Below are positions 35,626 to 44,723 of a DNA stretch of 64,000 nucleotides, in pieces. A program made the translations under genes and the position numbers. Under the pieces are notes generated by a model, which had not been told where the DNA came from, did no database searches, and saw only the letters and a program-made list of their open reading frames with translations. Location: the NCBI GenBank assembly GCA_050633265.1, contig JBOEGE010000004.1, forward strand, positions 1 through 64,000, read 5' to 3'. The DNA is from JBLHZY01 sp050633265. GTDB taxonomy: Bacteria > Pseudomonadota > Alphaproteobacteria > Rhodobacterales > Rhodobacteraceae. The first letter of the stretch is position 1. The number at the start of each line of letters is the position of its first letter.

Positions 35626-36036
35626 GTGAAGAGTGGATTATGGGTATTTGGGCTGGCGGTTTTCGCCTTGCTGAGCGCGCAGCCGGCCATGGCAGGATCA
35701 ACTGCGCCCAAAGGGGCCATTTTAACCTGCGATTCCCAGGCCAAGGTCGATCCGGCTTTGCTTGACGCTTTGTGTTTGGCAGTGCGCAGCGAGCTTTCCA
35801 AAACATATCCAAAGCTGCGCATTGATCGCGCGCCCAAGGCAGAGGGCAGTATCGGCCTTACGATCGCCTCGGCCAATACGCGGCGGATCACCGCCTTTTT
35901 GACGCAGAGTAACGGCGCGAATGGCGCGCCCTATCAAGGGCCTGCGCTTGGAATGTCGGTTGTTGACACCCATATGAATCCGGTAATGATGGCCGAGTTT
36001 GCACGGTTCCTGGTCGAAGAGGCGCACCTACAATGA
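35626..36036 (+). CDS. Small secreted protein upstream of the RTX metalloprotease
   Basis: This 136-residue protein has a clear signal peptide (MKSGLWVFGLAVFALLSAQPAMA). It starts with GTG 35626 after AAGGGTGAGA. The mature part (about 113 residues) has two cysteines (LTCDSQ, DALCLAV) that could form a disulfide. No family is recognised. It ends 42 bases before the metalloprotease gene on the same strand, the position in which serralysin inhibitors are often found, but it lacks recognisable inhibitor sequence features. Treat it as a hypothetical periplasmic protein. Confidence 0.72.
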   Translation: MKSGLWVFGLAVFALLSAQPAMAGSTAPKGAILTCDSQAKVDPALLDALCLAVRSELSKTYPKLRIDRAPKAEGSIGLTIASANTRRITAFLTQSNGANGAPYQGPALGMSVVDTHMNPVMMAEFARFLVEEAHLQ

Positions 36037-36078
36037 TTGATCGTCGCCTGAAATTGAGCCAGCAGAAAGGCGCGCGCC

Positions 36079-38403
36079 ATGTGTAACACCTGTGCGCAGA
36101 TCCGCCCCTTTGATGCCAATTGCATCTTTCAAAGCGATGACCCTGTTTTGATGCAGGACGTCTATGAAACAGGCGATGCTTCCGCAAGTACAAACACCGC
36201 TGAATCCATGTCTGTTGGTGATACGTTTTATGGTGATTTGTATTATGCAGGTGATCGCGATCTTGTCCGCATTGATCTTGTTGCCGGGCAATATTACGAG
36301 ATTTCCATAACAGGCCAGACGCTCGCTGATCCTTACTTGCGGGTTTACGATAGCAATGGGCGCCTTGTTGACAGCAATGATGATATCTCGCTTGGCGTGA
36401 ATGTGGACTCGCGGCTAACCTTTTTGGCCGGCGAAACAGGCAGCTATTACATCTCTGCGGGTTCCTATGATGACAGCTACACTGGCACTTATTCGATGTC
36501 GGCTGTGCTCTCTGATTATAATCCCGGCGCGCCTTACACGCCCGAACAGATCGCCACATATCTCACGACTGGGTTTTGGGGCGGGACACCGCAATATTTT
36601 GGGGATGGTGGCGCCGAGATCATTGCCTATGATATTTCCGGCCTTACGAGCGATGGCCAACGCCTTGCGCTTTACGCGATGGAAGCCTGGTCACTGGTTG
36701 CCAATCTGACCTTCGTTGATGCGGGCAGTGGCACAGTTGATTTGTTGTTTCGCGATGATCTTCAAAACGCCTATTCAACTTCTCAGACAGTGAGCCGTTC
36801 GGGCTATAATGAGATCACCTCCTCGATGGTCAATGTCTCAACCGATTGGTTGGATGCTTTCGGAACAACGCTGGATAGCTATTCCTTCCAGACCTATATC
36901 CATGAGATTGGCCATGCGATCGGCCTTGGCCATGCGGGTGATTACAACGGCTCTGCCACTTATGGCCAGGACAACGACTATTCCAATGACAGCTGGCAAG
37001 CGACTGTGATGTCCTATTTCAGCCAGTCAGATAACACCGCCATCCAAGCGAGCCATGCATCGGTCATAACGCCAATGCTTTCGGATATTATCGCGGTAAA
37101 CTCTACTTATGGCGCCCCGACCCGCACCAATGGCGGCGCCACCACTTACGGATATAATTCAACCGCGACCGGGTATATGAGCACATTGCTGGGGATCTAT
37201 CTGGGCGAAACGGCCAGCGATCCAACGCTTTATGACGACGCGGATATCACGTTCACCATCTATGATAGCGATGGCACAGATACGCTTGATCTCTCGGGGG
37301 TAAGCGCCGGGCTTGGGCAGCGCGTTGATTTGATGCCCGGCTCGATTTCGGACGTTTTTGGGCTTATTGGCAATGTTACGATCTCACGAGACACCACAAT
37401 TGAAAACGTGATCATGGGTGATGGTGCGGATTCGGTGCGCGGCAATACGGCGGCGAATTTCATTCATGGCGCGGGCGGCAATGACACGATTGAAGGCGGG
37501 CTTGGCGATGATATCGTCTCGGCCGGGCATGGGCGCGATGCTGTTCTTGGCGGCGCGGGCGATGATACGGTTTCAGGGCATGGCGATGGCGATCTGATCG
37601 CAGGCGATGGCGGCGCGGATAGTCTTTCGGGCGGGCTTGGCAATGATACGATCATGGGCGGTGTTGGCAATGATACGCTGCTTGGCCAGGGCGGCAATGA
37701 TACGCTGCGCGGGCAATCGGGCGCGGATAGTATTCAAGGCCATATAGGCGATGATTATCTGATCGGGGATGGCGGCAACGATACGCTTGAAGGCGGCGCG
37801 GGCCATGATCTGATTGATGGCGGCACGGGCACAGATTTTCTTTCGGGCAGTGGCGGCAATGATGCCATCAGCGGCGGCGGCGGCAACGATTCCATCCTTG
37901 GCGGCGGCGGCAATGATACAATTGATGGCGGCGCGGGCAGCGATACGATCTATGGCGGTGCCGGGCGCGATGAAATTCTTGGCGGCGGCGGCGCAGATTA
38001 TATTGAGGGCGAACTTGGCGGTGATAATCTTCGCGGCGGTGGCGTCGATGATACGATTCTTGGTGGCGCGCATAATGATTGGTTGCGCGGCGAGGGGGGC
38101 AACGACTTCCTAAGTGGTGGCACAGGCGATGATCGCCTTTCTGGTGGTGCGGGCGCGGATGCTTTTGTTTTCGCCCTTGGCGATGGAAATGATCGCATCG
38201 CGGATTTCGCCGATAACCTTGATGCGCTGCATTTCAACTCTAATCTTTGGTCTGGTTCTATGAGTGCGGCGCAAGTTGTCGATACATTTGCGCGCCTTGA
38301 TGGCAGCGGAAATACGATTTTTGATTTCGAGAATGGCGTTAGTGTTCTTGTTATTGGGATTGCGGATCAAAACCTGCTGAGCGACGACATCATAATTTTC
38401 TGA
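36079..38403 (+). CDS. Serralysin-like RTX zinc metalloprotease
   Basis: This 774-residue M10-type secreted protease has no Sec signal peptide, as expected for type I secretion. It has a PPC-like beta domain (about 40-145) and then the metzincin catalytic domain with the zinc motif HEIGHAIGLGH (275-285; His275, His279, His285 and Glu276). The Met-turn is VMSYFS (Met311). An M10 C-terminal region and more than 20 RTX nonapeptides (GGxGxDxx, about residues 465-695) follow, ending in an aromatic C-terminus typical of the secretion signal. Calcium should fold the RTX part outside the cell. The type I exporter is not in this window. Confidence 0.94.
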   Translation: MCNTCAQIRPFDANCIFQSDDPVLMQDVYETGDASASTNTAESMSVGDTFYGDLYYAGDRDLVRIDLVAGQYYEISITGQTLADPYLRVYDSNGRLVDSNDDISLGVNVDSRLTFLAGETGSYYISAGSYDDSYTGTYSMSAVLSDYNPGAPYTPEQIATYLTTGFWGGTPQYFGDGGAEIIAYDISGLTSDGQRLALYAMEAWSLVANLTFVDAGSGTVDLLFRDDLQNAYSTSQTVSRSGYNEITSSMVNVSTDWLDAFGTTLDSYSFQTYIHEIGHAIGLGHAGDYNGSATYGQDNDYSNDSWQATVMSYFSQSDNTAIQASHASVITPMLSDIIAVNSTYGAPTRTNGGATTYGYNSTATGYMSTLLGIYLGETASDPTLYDDADITFTIYDSDGTDTLDLSGVSAGLGQRVDLMPGSISDVFGLIGNVTISRDTTIENVIMGDGADSVRGNTAANFIHGAGGNDTIEGGLGDDIVSAGHGRDAVLGGAGDDTVSGHGDGDLIAGDGGADSLSGGLGNDTIMGGVGNDTLLGQGGNDTLRGQSGADSIQGHIGDDYLIGDGGNDTLEGGAGHDLIDGGTGTDFLSGSGGNDAISGGGGNDSILGGGGNDTIDGGAGSDTIYGGAGRDEILGGGGADYIEGELGGDNLRGGGVDDTILGGAHNDWLRGEGGNDFLSGGTGDDRLSGGAGADAFVFALGDGNDRIADFADNLDALHFNSNLWSGSMSAAQVVDTFARLDGSGNTIFDFENGVSVLVIGIADQNLLSDDIIIF
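37468..38160 (+). repeat. RTX nonapeptide repeats of the metalloprotease gene
   Basis: Tandem 27-base coding units encode GGxGxDxLx-type calcium-binding nonapeptides (for example GGAGHDLID, GGGGNDSIL). They give the DNA a strongly repetitive, GGCGGC-rich look. They are coding repeats, not a mobile or CRISPR-like element. Confidence 0.93.
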
Positions 38404-38599
38404 TCGTTTTCGGTGGTTTAGCTTTTGATGCTGCTGCCTAGGCCGCTGCCCGCCCCAAGATCATTCAAATTAGCGTAGCAGATTAAGCGAAATTTGCATC
38501 AAGCGCCTCGCTTCTGTCACATTCTGGCGGAGCTTCGTTAAGGCCCGTATGGCAATCTTTTCCTACGCACGGGGGTGCGAGTGGGAAAGGGGTTTTCGA

Positions 38600-41179
38600 G
38601 TGAGCGGCTTTACATATGTTACGACGTTGTCTGTGGGGGCAGCGGAGTTCTACACGGGTGTTGTAGATCTCGATATCGCTTGGATGAACGGCACTGCAAT
38701 GCTCTATTCGGCCTCTGGCCCGGATGGCGGGATGCGCGCCTATAGTATCAGCACAGGCGGTTCTGTCAGCCTTTCGGATGAGCAGATTTACGGCGCCAAC
38801 AGCTTTGACACCGCGCCTGTTCAGATGGAATTGCTCGATCTTAACGGGACAGCGATTTTGGTTCCGACGGGGATCAACCCGCAAGGGATTACAGGCTATG
38901 GGCTTGCGGCCAATGGCGCGATCAGCAGCGGTATCAGCCTTTCCTCAAGCGGCACAGGGACAGATAATTACCCGGCCTCCGTGGCCTCAATTGTTATTGG
39001 TGGTGAGACATATGTTTTTGGCAGCCACGCAGGCTCTGATCTTATTCACACCTATCTTCTGGCTTCCAACGGAACGCTCACAGATCAAACAACGGGCCAG
39101 TCAGGCACCGGGTATCAAGGCATCGCAATTCCCGATATGGGCAGTGTCGTAATTGCAGGAACCTCTTACCTTCTGACGATCTCAGCCGTTGATAACACGA
39201 TCACCTCTTATGAGATCGAAACCAATGGCGGCCTTTCTCAGCGCGCGGTTTTGGGGGCTGATCAGGGCCTTGGGATTTCCGCGCCAACGGCCCTTGTTAC
39301 GGCGGTTGTTGATGGCATCACCTATGCGGTGATTGCGGGCGCGGGCAGTTCTTCGCTTAGCGTGGCAGAAATTACACCTGCTGGCGGCTTGATCCCGGTT
39401 GATCATATCCTTGATGATCTGAGCAGCCGTTTTCAGGCCTGTGCCAGCCTTGAGATTGTCGAGATCGGGGCGCGGGTCTTTATCCTTGCAGGTGGCGCGG
39501 ATGATGGCGTTTCGATGTTTGAATTGATGCCTGGTGGGCAATTGCTTGGCATGGACAGCTTTGCTGATACGGCCCAAAGCGCGCTTGCCAATGTTACTGC
39601 GCTTGCGGCTGAAACTGTTGGAACAACGCTTCAGGTTTTTGCGAGTTCAGAATCTGAAGCTGGGATCACGCAGCTCTCAATGAATATGTCAAACATGGGC
39701 ACGCCAATCATCGGCACGAGTTCCGCCAACAGCCTAAGTGGCACCTCGGCGCATGATCTGATCATGGGCGGCGCGGGCAATGATACGATCTCGGGCGGCA
39801 ATGGCGATGATATTCTTGTCGATGGGGCGGGCATTGATCGCCTTACTGGGGGCAATGGTGCAGATACATTTGTTCTCGATGCCGATGGGCAGAATGATTA
39901 CATTTTGGATTTTGATGCTGGTGTTGATCGGCTCGATCTGTCTGGCTTCTTGATGTTTTACGGCGTGGATCAGCTCGCGATCACTTCGACATCCTCTGGC
40001 GCTGAGCTGCGCTTTCGTGACGAGGTGATCTATGTCACTTCTGCCAGTGGCAATTCGCTATCCTCTTATCATTTCGGGCTTACCTCGGTTGTTAGCGTCA
40101 ATCGCCCGCCAATGCTTGCCGCCGAGGCCGGGCAGAGCATTTCGGGAACATCGGGCGCGGATAATCAGGTTGGTGCGGGCGGAAATGATACGCTAATGGG
40201 CAGCGCAGGCGCGGATACGCTTGATGGCCAAGGCGGCGAAGACATTGCGGATTATTCAAGCTCAACCGGCGCAATCACCATCTCGCTCACAGGTTCTACC
40301 GCCTCGGGTGGCTATGCTGCGGGGGATGTATTGAGCGGCATTGAAGGCATCATCGGATCGATTTTTGGCGATCACATCACCGGCTCTGGCGCCTATGAAA
40401 CCCTCCAAGGCGGCGCAGGCAATGATACGATCAGCGGGCAATCCGGCGATGATACAATCACGGGTGGATCGGGCAATGATCACCTTATGGGCGATGCGGG
40501 CAACGATACAATCCTAGGCGATAGCGGCGCGGATCTTATCGGCGGCGGCGATGGCGACGATAGCCTTACCGGGGGCGATGGTGCGGATACGATCTTTGGC
40601 GAAAGCGGTTATGATACGATCTACTCCGGCTTGCATGATGATTTCGTGCTTGGCGGCATTGGCGATGATTTCATTTCCGGTGAAGAGGGCGCAGACCGCC
40701 TGACCGGTGGCCAACACAACGATACAATTTATGGCGGCGCAGGCGATGATCTGCTGATCGGGCATATCGGCAATGACCTGCTCTATGGCGGGGCGGGCAA
40801 TGATACGCTTTCTGGCGGGCGCTATAATGATGTGCTTGAGGGCGGCGATGGCAATGATCGCCTGATCGGGCATAACGGCCATGATACGCTTTCGGGTGGC
40901 GCGGGCGATGATGCACTGTTTGGCGGCTATGGCAGCGATGTTTTTATCTTTGGTTCAGGCGATGGCCGTGATCGCGTTCAGGATTTTCAGGCCGGCATTG
41001 ATACATTGATGCTGGATGATGCGCTTTGGGGCGGCGGGTTAAGCGCAGCGGGCGTTATTGATGCTTTTGCTGTCGAGCGGCACGGCAATGTCAGCTTCGT
41101 TTTTGGCGGCGGTCAGGTCTTTACCATCGCGGATGTTGCAGATGCGAGCTCACTTGAAACGGATCTTGTGATCTTTTGA
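38600..41179 (+). CDS. Large secreted RTX protein with N-terminal propeller-like domain
   Basis: This 859-residue protein is probably exported by a type I system. The N-terminal half (to about 370) has repeated IAGTSYLLTIS, VAGITYAVIAG-like strands, reminiscent of a beta-propeller, with no catalytic motif. RTX repeats follow around 385-430 and 520-780 (GGAGNDTISGG types), with an interspersed GADTFVLDADGQNDYILDF and a C-terminal calcium-binding/secretion tail. GTG 38600 is preferred because GAAAGGGG precedes it; the frame continues upstream to 38549. The 195-base gap from the protease gene argues for separate transcription. It is probably a surface or extracellular adhesin/enzyme of unknown activity. 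Confidence 0.84.
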   Translation: MSGFTYVTTLSVGAAEFYTGVVDLDIAWMNGTAMLYSASGPDGGMRAYSISTGGSVSLSDEQIYGANSFDTAPVQMELLDLNGTAILVPTGINPQGITGYGLAANGAISSGISLSSSGTGTDNYPASVASIVIGGETYVFGSHAGSDLIHTYLLASNGTLTDQTTGQSGTGYQGIAIPDMGSVVIAGTSYLLTISAVDNTITSYEIETNGGLSQRAVLGADQGLGISAPTALVTAVVDGITYAVIAGAGSSSLSVAEITPAGGLIPVDHILDDLSSRFQACASLEIVEIGARVFILAGGADDGVSMFELMPGGQLLGMDSFADTAQSALANVTALAAETVGTTLQVFASSESEAGITQLSMNMSNMGTPIIGTSSANSLSGTSAHDLIMGGAGNDTISGGNGDDILVDGAGIDRLTGGNGADTFVLDADGQNDYILDFDAGVDRLDLSGFLMFYGVDQLAITSTSSGAELRFRDEVIYVTSASGNSLSSYHFGLTSVVSVNRPPMLAAEAGQSISGTSGADNQVGAGGNDTLMGSAGADTLDGQGGEDIADYSSSTGAITISLTGSTASGGYAAGDVLSGIEGIIGSIFGDHITGSGAYETLQGGAGNDTISGQSGDDTITGGSGNDHLMGDAGNDTILGDSGADLIGGGDGDDSLTGGDGADTIFGESGYDTIYSGLHDDFVLGGIGDDFISGEEGADRLTGGQHNDTIYGGAGDDLLIGHIGNDLLYGGAGNDTLSGGRYNDVLEGGDGNDRLIGHNGHDTLSGGAGDDALFGGYGSDVFIFGSGDGRDRVQDFQAGIDTLMLDDALWGGGLSAAGVIDAFAVERHGNVSFVFGGGQVFTIADVADASSLETDLVIF
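40165..40940 (+). repeat. RTX nonapeptide repeats of the second RTX gene
   Basis: Tandem units encode GGxGxDxxx calcium-binding repeats (GGAGNDTIS, GGDGDDSLT, GGHIGND-like variants). A shorter block occurs at about 39766-39880. Some units are degenerate (HNGHDTLSG), as in other RTX proteins. Confidence 0.9.
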
Positions 41180-41239
41180 AATCATTAACCATGAGCGCGC
41201 TAACCTAAGCCAACAAAGGTTTCAAAAGGTCAGCGCGAC

Positions 41240-42265
41240 GTGCGGCAAAAGCTATTCATCCATATTGGCCTGCCCAAAACGGGCACGACCAGCTTTCAGG
41301 TTTTTTGCGCGCGCCATCGCGATTGGTTGGCGCAAAATGGGGTCTGTTACCCTGCGACCATGCGCGACCCAGCGCCAACATCCAGCCAGCACCGATTTTT
41401 GCACAGCGATATGCGCGCTGAATTGGCCGCATCCGCGCCTTATCGCACCCATGCGATGAATGTCATTTCCCAAGAGGTTGAGCGATCCGGCCTTCCCGCT
41501 GCGCTAATCTCAGAGGAACAGTTCAGTTATGAAAGCTGGCTTGCTGCGCCCTATCTGGCACAGTTTCGCGCGCGATTTGATGTGCGTATTCTGGTTCAAT
41601 TGCGCCGCCAAGATCGCTGGGTTGAATCGATGTTTGCTCAGGCAGTGCGCGGGGGCTATCCGCTTGATTTCAAGCAGTTCCTCGGCGCACAGGCAACTCA
41701 GGAGCGGCTCCACTGGGAGCATTTCTTGGGCATTTGGGCGGATGCGTTTGGGCGCGAGAATATCATCGCTTGCCTCTATCAAGAAGGCGCGACAGCCAAC
41801 ACCGAGCTTTTGCTTTCCCGCCTTGGATTGCCGCCCTTTCCTGGCCCTCATCCCGAAGTGTTCAACCTATCGCTGAGCGGCGAAGCGATCACCTTTTTGC
41901 GCAGCATCAAGGCACTGGCGGATGGCGCCTACCCGCGGCTCAACGCGCGGTTTGGCGCGGCCCTTGCGCGGATAACCAAAGGGGCGCCTTTTTCCGGCTT
42001 CACGGATCAAACTCGCGCGGCCTTTCTGGATCGCTATGCTGCAAGCAATGAAATCGCCCGCACGCGCTATTTAGATGGCACTCCGCTTATTATCGCGCCC
42101 CAACAGCGCCCGGATCCGAGCCCGCCAATTTCAAACTCCCGCCGCGCAGAAATCCTCACCGAGCTTCTCAACGCCGAAAAAATCCCTCTCCCGCAAGGCT
42201 CATCCATAGACGCGCTGGAGGCCGCCTTTGCCAATGCCTGCGCGCAAGAAGAAGCCTTCGCATGA
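41240..42265 (+). CDS. P-loop sulfotransferase-like protein (copy 2)
   Basis: The 341-residue protein has the P-loop LFIHIGLPKTGTTSFQ (about 5-20), the hallmark PAPS-binding motif of many bacterial sulfotransferase-fold proteins. A second motif (ILVQLRRQDRWVESMFAQAV, about 115-135) stands where the 3'-phosphate site is expected. Start GTG 41240 is the first in-frame codon before the P-loop. Length is the same as copy 1 at 31324, but the sequences differ clearly, so this is not a recent duplicate. Its stop overlaps the start of an RgpF-like gene as ATGA, repeating the pair arrangement of copy 1. The acceptor is unknown. Confidence 0.78.
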   Translation: MRQKLFIHIGLPKTGTTSFQVFCARHRDWLAQNGVCYPATMRDPAPTSSQHRFLHSDMRAELAASAPYRTHAMNVISQEVERSGLPAALISEEQFSYESWLAAPYLAQFRARFDVRILVQLRRQDRWVESMFAQAVRGGYPLDFKQFLGAQATQERLHWEHFLGIWADAFGRENIIACLYQEGATANTELLLSRLGLPPFPGPHPEVFNLSLSGEAITFLRSIKALADGAYPRLNARFGAALARITKGAPFSGFTDQTRAAFLDRYAASNEIARTRYLDGTPLIIAPQQRPDPSPPISNSRRAEILTELLNAEKIPLPQGSSIDALEAAFANACAQEEAFA

Positions 42266-44028
42266 ACCGCTGCTTGATCTATTTTATCTACCATCCCAAG
42301 GGGCGCATTGACCCTTATATTGAACATATGCTTCTGGCCCTGCGCCCCCGGTTTGATCACATTCACGTGGTGTTTAATGGCCGCCTCGCCTCTGGTGCTT
42401 CAAGCGCGCTTTACATGGCTGATACCATTCAAGAGCGCCCCAATACCGAGTTTGATGTTGGCGCTTACCGCGCAGCGATCAAGGCGCTTCCCGGGCGGGG
42501 CCTTGCCGATATTGAAGAGCTGACGCTCGCCAATTTTACCTTCTTTGGCCCAGTGAACGATTTGCAAAATATCTGGGAATGGGCCGATGCGCAGGATGTC
42601 GATTTCTGGGGCCTGTCTGCGCATGGCGCCCTTGATCACAACCCTTTTGGCGAAGGTGCCCTGCCCTATCATCTCAATTCGCACTGGATCACAATTCGCG
42701 CGCCAATGCTGCATTCAAAAGCCTTCGCGGATTGGTGGCTTGAGCGGCCCAAGATCGCAAGCTATGCAGAGTCTGTCCTTCATCACGAGAGCTGCTTTAC
42801 CGCCCATTTCGAAGGGCTTGGATATCGCCACGCAGCCTTTCTTGATCCGGCCCAAGATGGCGCGGCCTACCCGGCCTTTGACGAAGCCGATGAACATATC
42901 GCGCAGGATTTCCCCATCCTCAAACGGCGGCTTTTCTATCATACTCCTGTTGCCTACGGCGATTGGCATAAGGTCAATCCTCGCCGCGCATTAGAAATGA
43001 TCGCCGCAAAGGAAAGCTACGATTCAAATCTGATCTGGCAAAGCTTGGCAGGTATGGTCGATCCATGGGTTCTCTATCAAAACGCCGATCTGCTTTTTAT
43101 CATGGATGGGAATGCGGCAGACAAAGCCCCCGACCACAGTTCGATTTTTGAGCTCCATGTTCCAGCGGCCCCGCTTCCCTCAGATCTGCATCAGCTAAAG
43201 ACAGCGTTGACTATACCGGTGGAGCTGAGGCTTAGCGGCAAGCATTGCAAAGAGGTGGCGCAGGCATTTGAAGATCATCCGATGGTGCGTTCGATTTCAA
43301 CCGATGCTGCGCACAAAGAGCGCGATGCCATTGTCTTGCTCGCGCGTTTGTTGCCCGGTGAAGGCGGTGCGATGGCGGCTGGCCTCGCTCATATCGCGCT
43401 AAACCCCGCCGTTGCCCGCCAAGCAACAGAGAAGATCGATGCCTCGCCTTCCTTTGGGCTGGCCTTCTCCCCGGTTCAAACTCATGGCCCTGAGGCAAAT
43501 GCAAATGCGCAATTAGCGCCGGGAACCTATCCGCCGCTTGGCCAAGGCGCCAATATTGCGTGGGCCCGCGCGCAGCTTGCCCGGATGATCGCCGCTGATT
43601 GGCCCGCGCCTGAAACATGGGCTGCACGCGCAGCAGAGCAAGGTTTGATCAGTATCGCCATTTCAAACACCCAAGAGCTCCCGCGCAGTTTCGTAAAACT
43701 CGAAGCCCGCTACCGGGCGCTCGCGGGCCAATTGGAGACACAAAACCCCTTTGAGGCTCCGGCGCGATTGGCGCATTTAATCGCCTATCCAAATAGCTCC
43801 GAGGCAAAAGCCGCATGGGAAAAGGCGGCAGAAATCGCCCATGATGCAGGCCATAAAACAGGCTTTGATGCTGGCTTTACGCAAGGCTACGCGGCGGCGC
43901 ATACACCGGCTTTTGAGGATGGTTTCCAAAAAGGATTTGCTCAAGCCCTTGCGCAGATAAGCGCGGAATCACCCGGTGCGCATGAAATCACCCAGCCAAA
44001 GCGGCGCTTGACCCGGTGGCGCGCATGA
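42262..44028 (+). CDS. RgpF-like rhamnan-synthesis family protein (copy 2)
   Basis: This 588-residue protein begins directly with the RgpF-like part (CLIYFIYHPKGRIDPYIEHML, VFNGRLASGASSAL, ERPNTEFDVGAYRAAIKAL, about 1-330). It also carries LTLANFTFFGPV, DFWGLSAHGAL and LPYHLNSHWITIRA. The C-terminus has a regularly spaced Gly-Phe/Tyr segment (GFDAGFTQGYAAAH, DGFQKGFAQAL). It is coupled to the sulfotransferase-like gene upstream and the sugar transferase gene downstream, both as ATGA, so the three genes form one operon. It should act in assembling a surface polysaccharide, possibly rhamnose-containing; specificity is inferred from the family only. Confidence 0.8.
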   Translation: MNRCLIYFIYHPKGRIDPYIEHMLLALRPRFDHIHVVFNGRLASGASSALYMADTIQERPNTEFDVGAYRAAIKALPGRGLADIEELTLANFTFFGPVNDLQNIWEWADAQDVDFWGLSAHGALDHNPFGEGALPYHLNSHWITIRAPMLHSKAFADWWLERPKIASYAESVLHHESCFTAHFEGLGYRHAAFLDPAQDGAAYPAFDEADEHIAQDFPILKRRLFYHTPVAYGDWHKVNPRRALEMIAAKESYDSNLIWQSLAGMVDPWVLYQNADLLFIMDGNAADKAPDHSSIFELHVPAAPLPSDLHQLKTALTIPVELRLSGKHCKEVAQAFEDHPMVRSISTDAAHKERDAIVLLARLLPGEGGAMAAGLAHIALNPAVARQATEKIDASPSFGLAFSPVQTHGPEANANAQLAPGTYPPLGQGANIAWARAQLARMIAADWPAPETWAARAAEQGLISIAISNTQELPRSFVKLEARYRALAGQLETQNPFEAPARLAHLIAYPNSSEAKAAWEKAAEIAHDAGHKTGFDAGFTQGYAAAHTPAFEDGFQKGFAQALAQISAESPGAHEITQPKRRLTRWRA

Positions 44029-44723
44029 AGGCCGAAAAACGCGCGCTGGATTTGGTTGTCGCGCTGCCGATGGCCGTGCTCCTTTTGCCTGTTATCGGCG
44101 CAATCTCTCTTTTGCTTTGGTTGCAAGGCGGCCCTGTTTTTTATGTTTCCAACAGAATGCGCTGCCCTGATCAAACCTTTCGGTTGATTAAGTTCTGTAC
44201 GATGCGGCCTGCGCATTTTGATCAAGGGCCGAGTGGCGCGGATAAGGCCGCTCGGATAACCAGAATTGGCTATTGGCTGCGTCGGTCTCGGCTCGATGAG
44301 ACCCCGCAAATCTGGCATGTCCTGCGCGGCGAGATGAGCTTTGTTGGCCCGCGCCCGATTGATCCGGCCTTTGTCGCGCTCCAACCTGTTTTGTTGAACG
44401 CTGTGTTGAAAATGCGGCCCGGAGTTACGGGTTTGGCAACGCTGAAATACCATCGCCATGAAGCGGCGCTGCTTTCGCGCTCAGCCCGTGCAGAGCAAAA
44501 TGCCGCTCTTTACGCGCGCAACTGTTTGCCGCGAAAAGCCCGCCTTGATCTGATTTATGCGCAGCACCAAAGCCTTGGCTTTGACCTTTGGATTATGATC
44601 GCAACGATCCTTGGCCTTTGGTCAGCTGCGCTTATACGCGCGCGCCAATTTTGCCGCGTGGCCCTTCGCCAACTTGCCCTCGATGCAACAAAAGCTGATC
44701 GAGCAAAACGCAAGCCATCATAG
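44025..44723 (+). CDS. Undecaprenyl-phosphate sugar phosphotransferase (initiating glycosyltransferase)
   Basis: This 232-residue member of the bacterial sugar transferase family has a single TM helix (LVVALPMAVLLLPVIGAISLLLWL) and a short cytoplasmic catalytic part. Its conserved features are LIKFCTMRPAH (K/R-x-R-T/S-M in other members), LRRSRLDETPQIWHVLRGEMSFVGPRPIDP and PGVTGLATLKY. Such enzymes attach the first sugar phosphate to undecaprenyl phosphate. Its N-terminus is short, lacking the extra TM domain of WbaP. ATG 44025 overlaps the upstream stop as ATGA. The last 92 bases overlap the convergent aroC gene. Confidence 0.9.
   Translation: MKAEKRALDLVVALPMAVLLLPVIGAISLLLWLQGGPVFYVSNRMRCPDQTFRLIKFCTMRPAHFDQGPSGADKAARITRIGYWLRRSRLDETPQIWHVLRGEMSFVGPRPIDPAFVALQPVLLNAVLKMRPGVTGLATLKYHRHEAALLSRSARAEQNAALYARNCLPRKARLDLIYAQHQSLGFDLWIMIATILGLWSAALIRARQFCRVALRQLALDATKADRAKRKPS

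Noticed and set aside
35423..35812. N-terminal extension of the GT4 gene by 130 codons
   Set aside because: The added part is not glycosyltransferase-like, overlaps the start of the small secreted protein gene on the other strand, and the ATG at 35422 directly precedes the first GT-B strand.
37468..40940. Regular DNA repeats that could be taken for a CRISPR array or satellite
   Set aside because: The periodicity is 27 bases in frame with GGxGxDxxx nonapeptides, so they are RTX-coding repeats.
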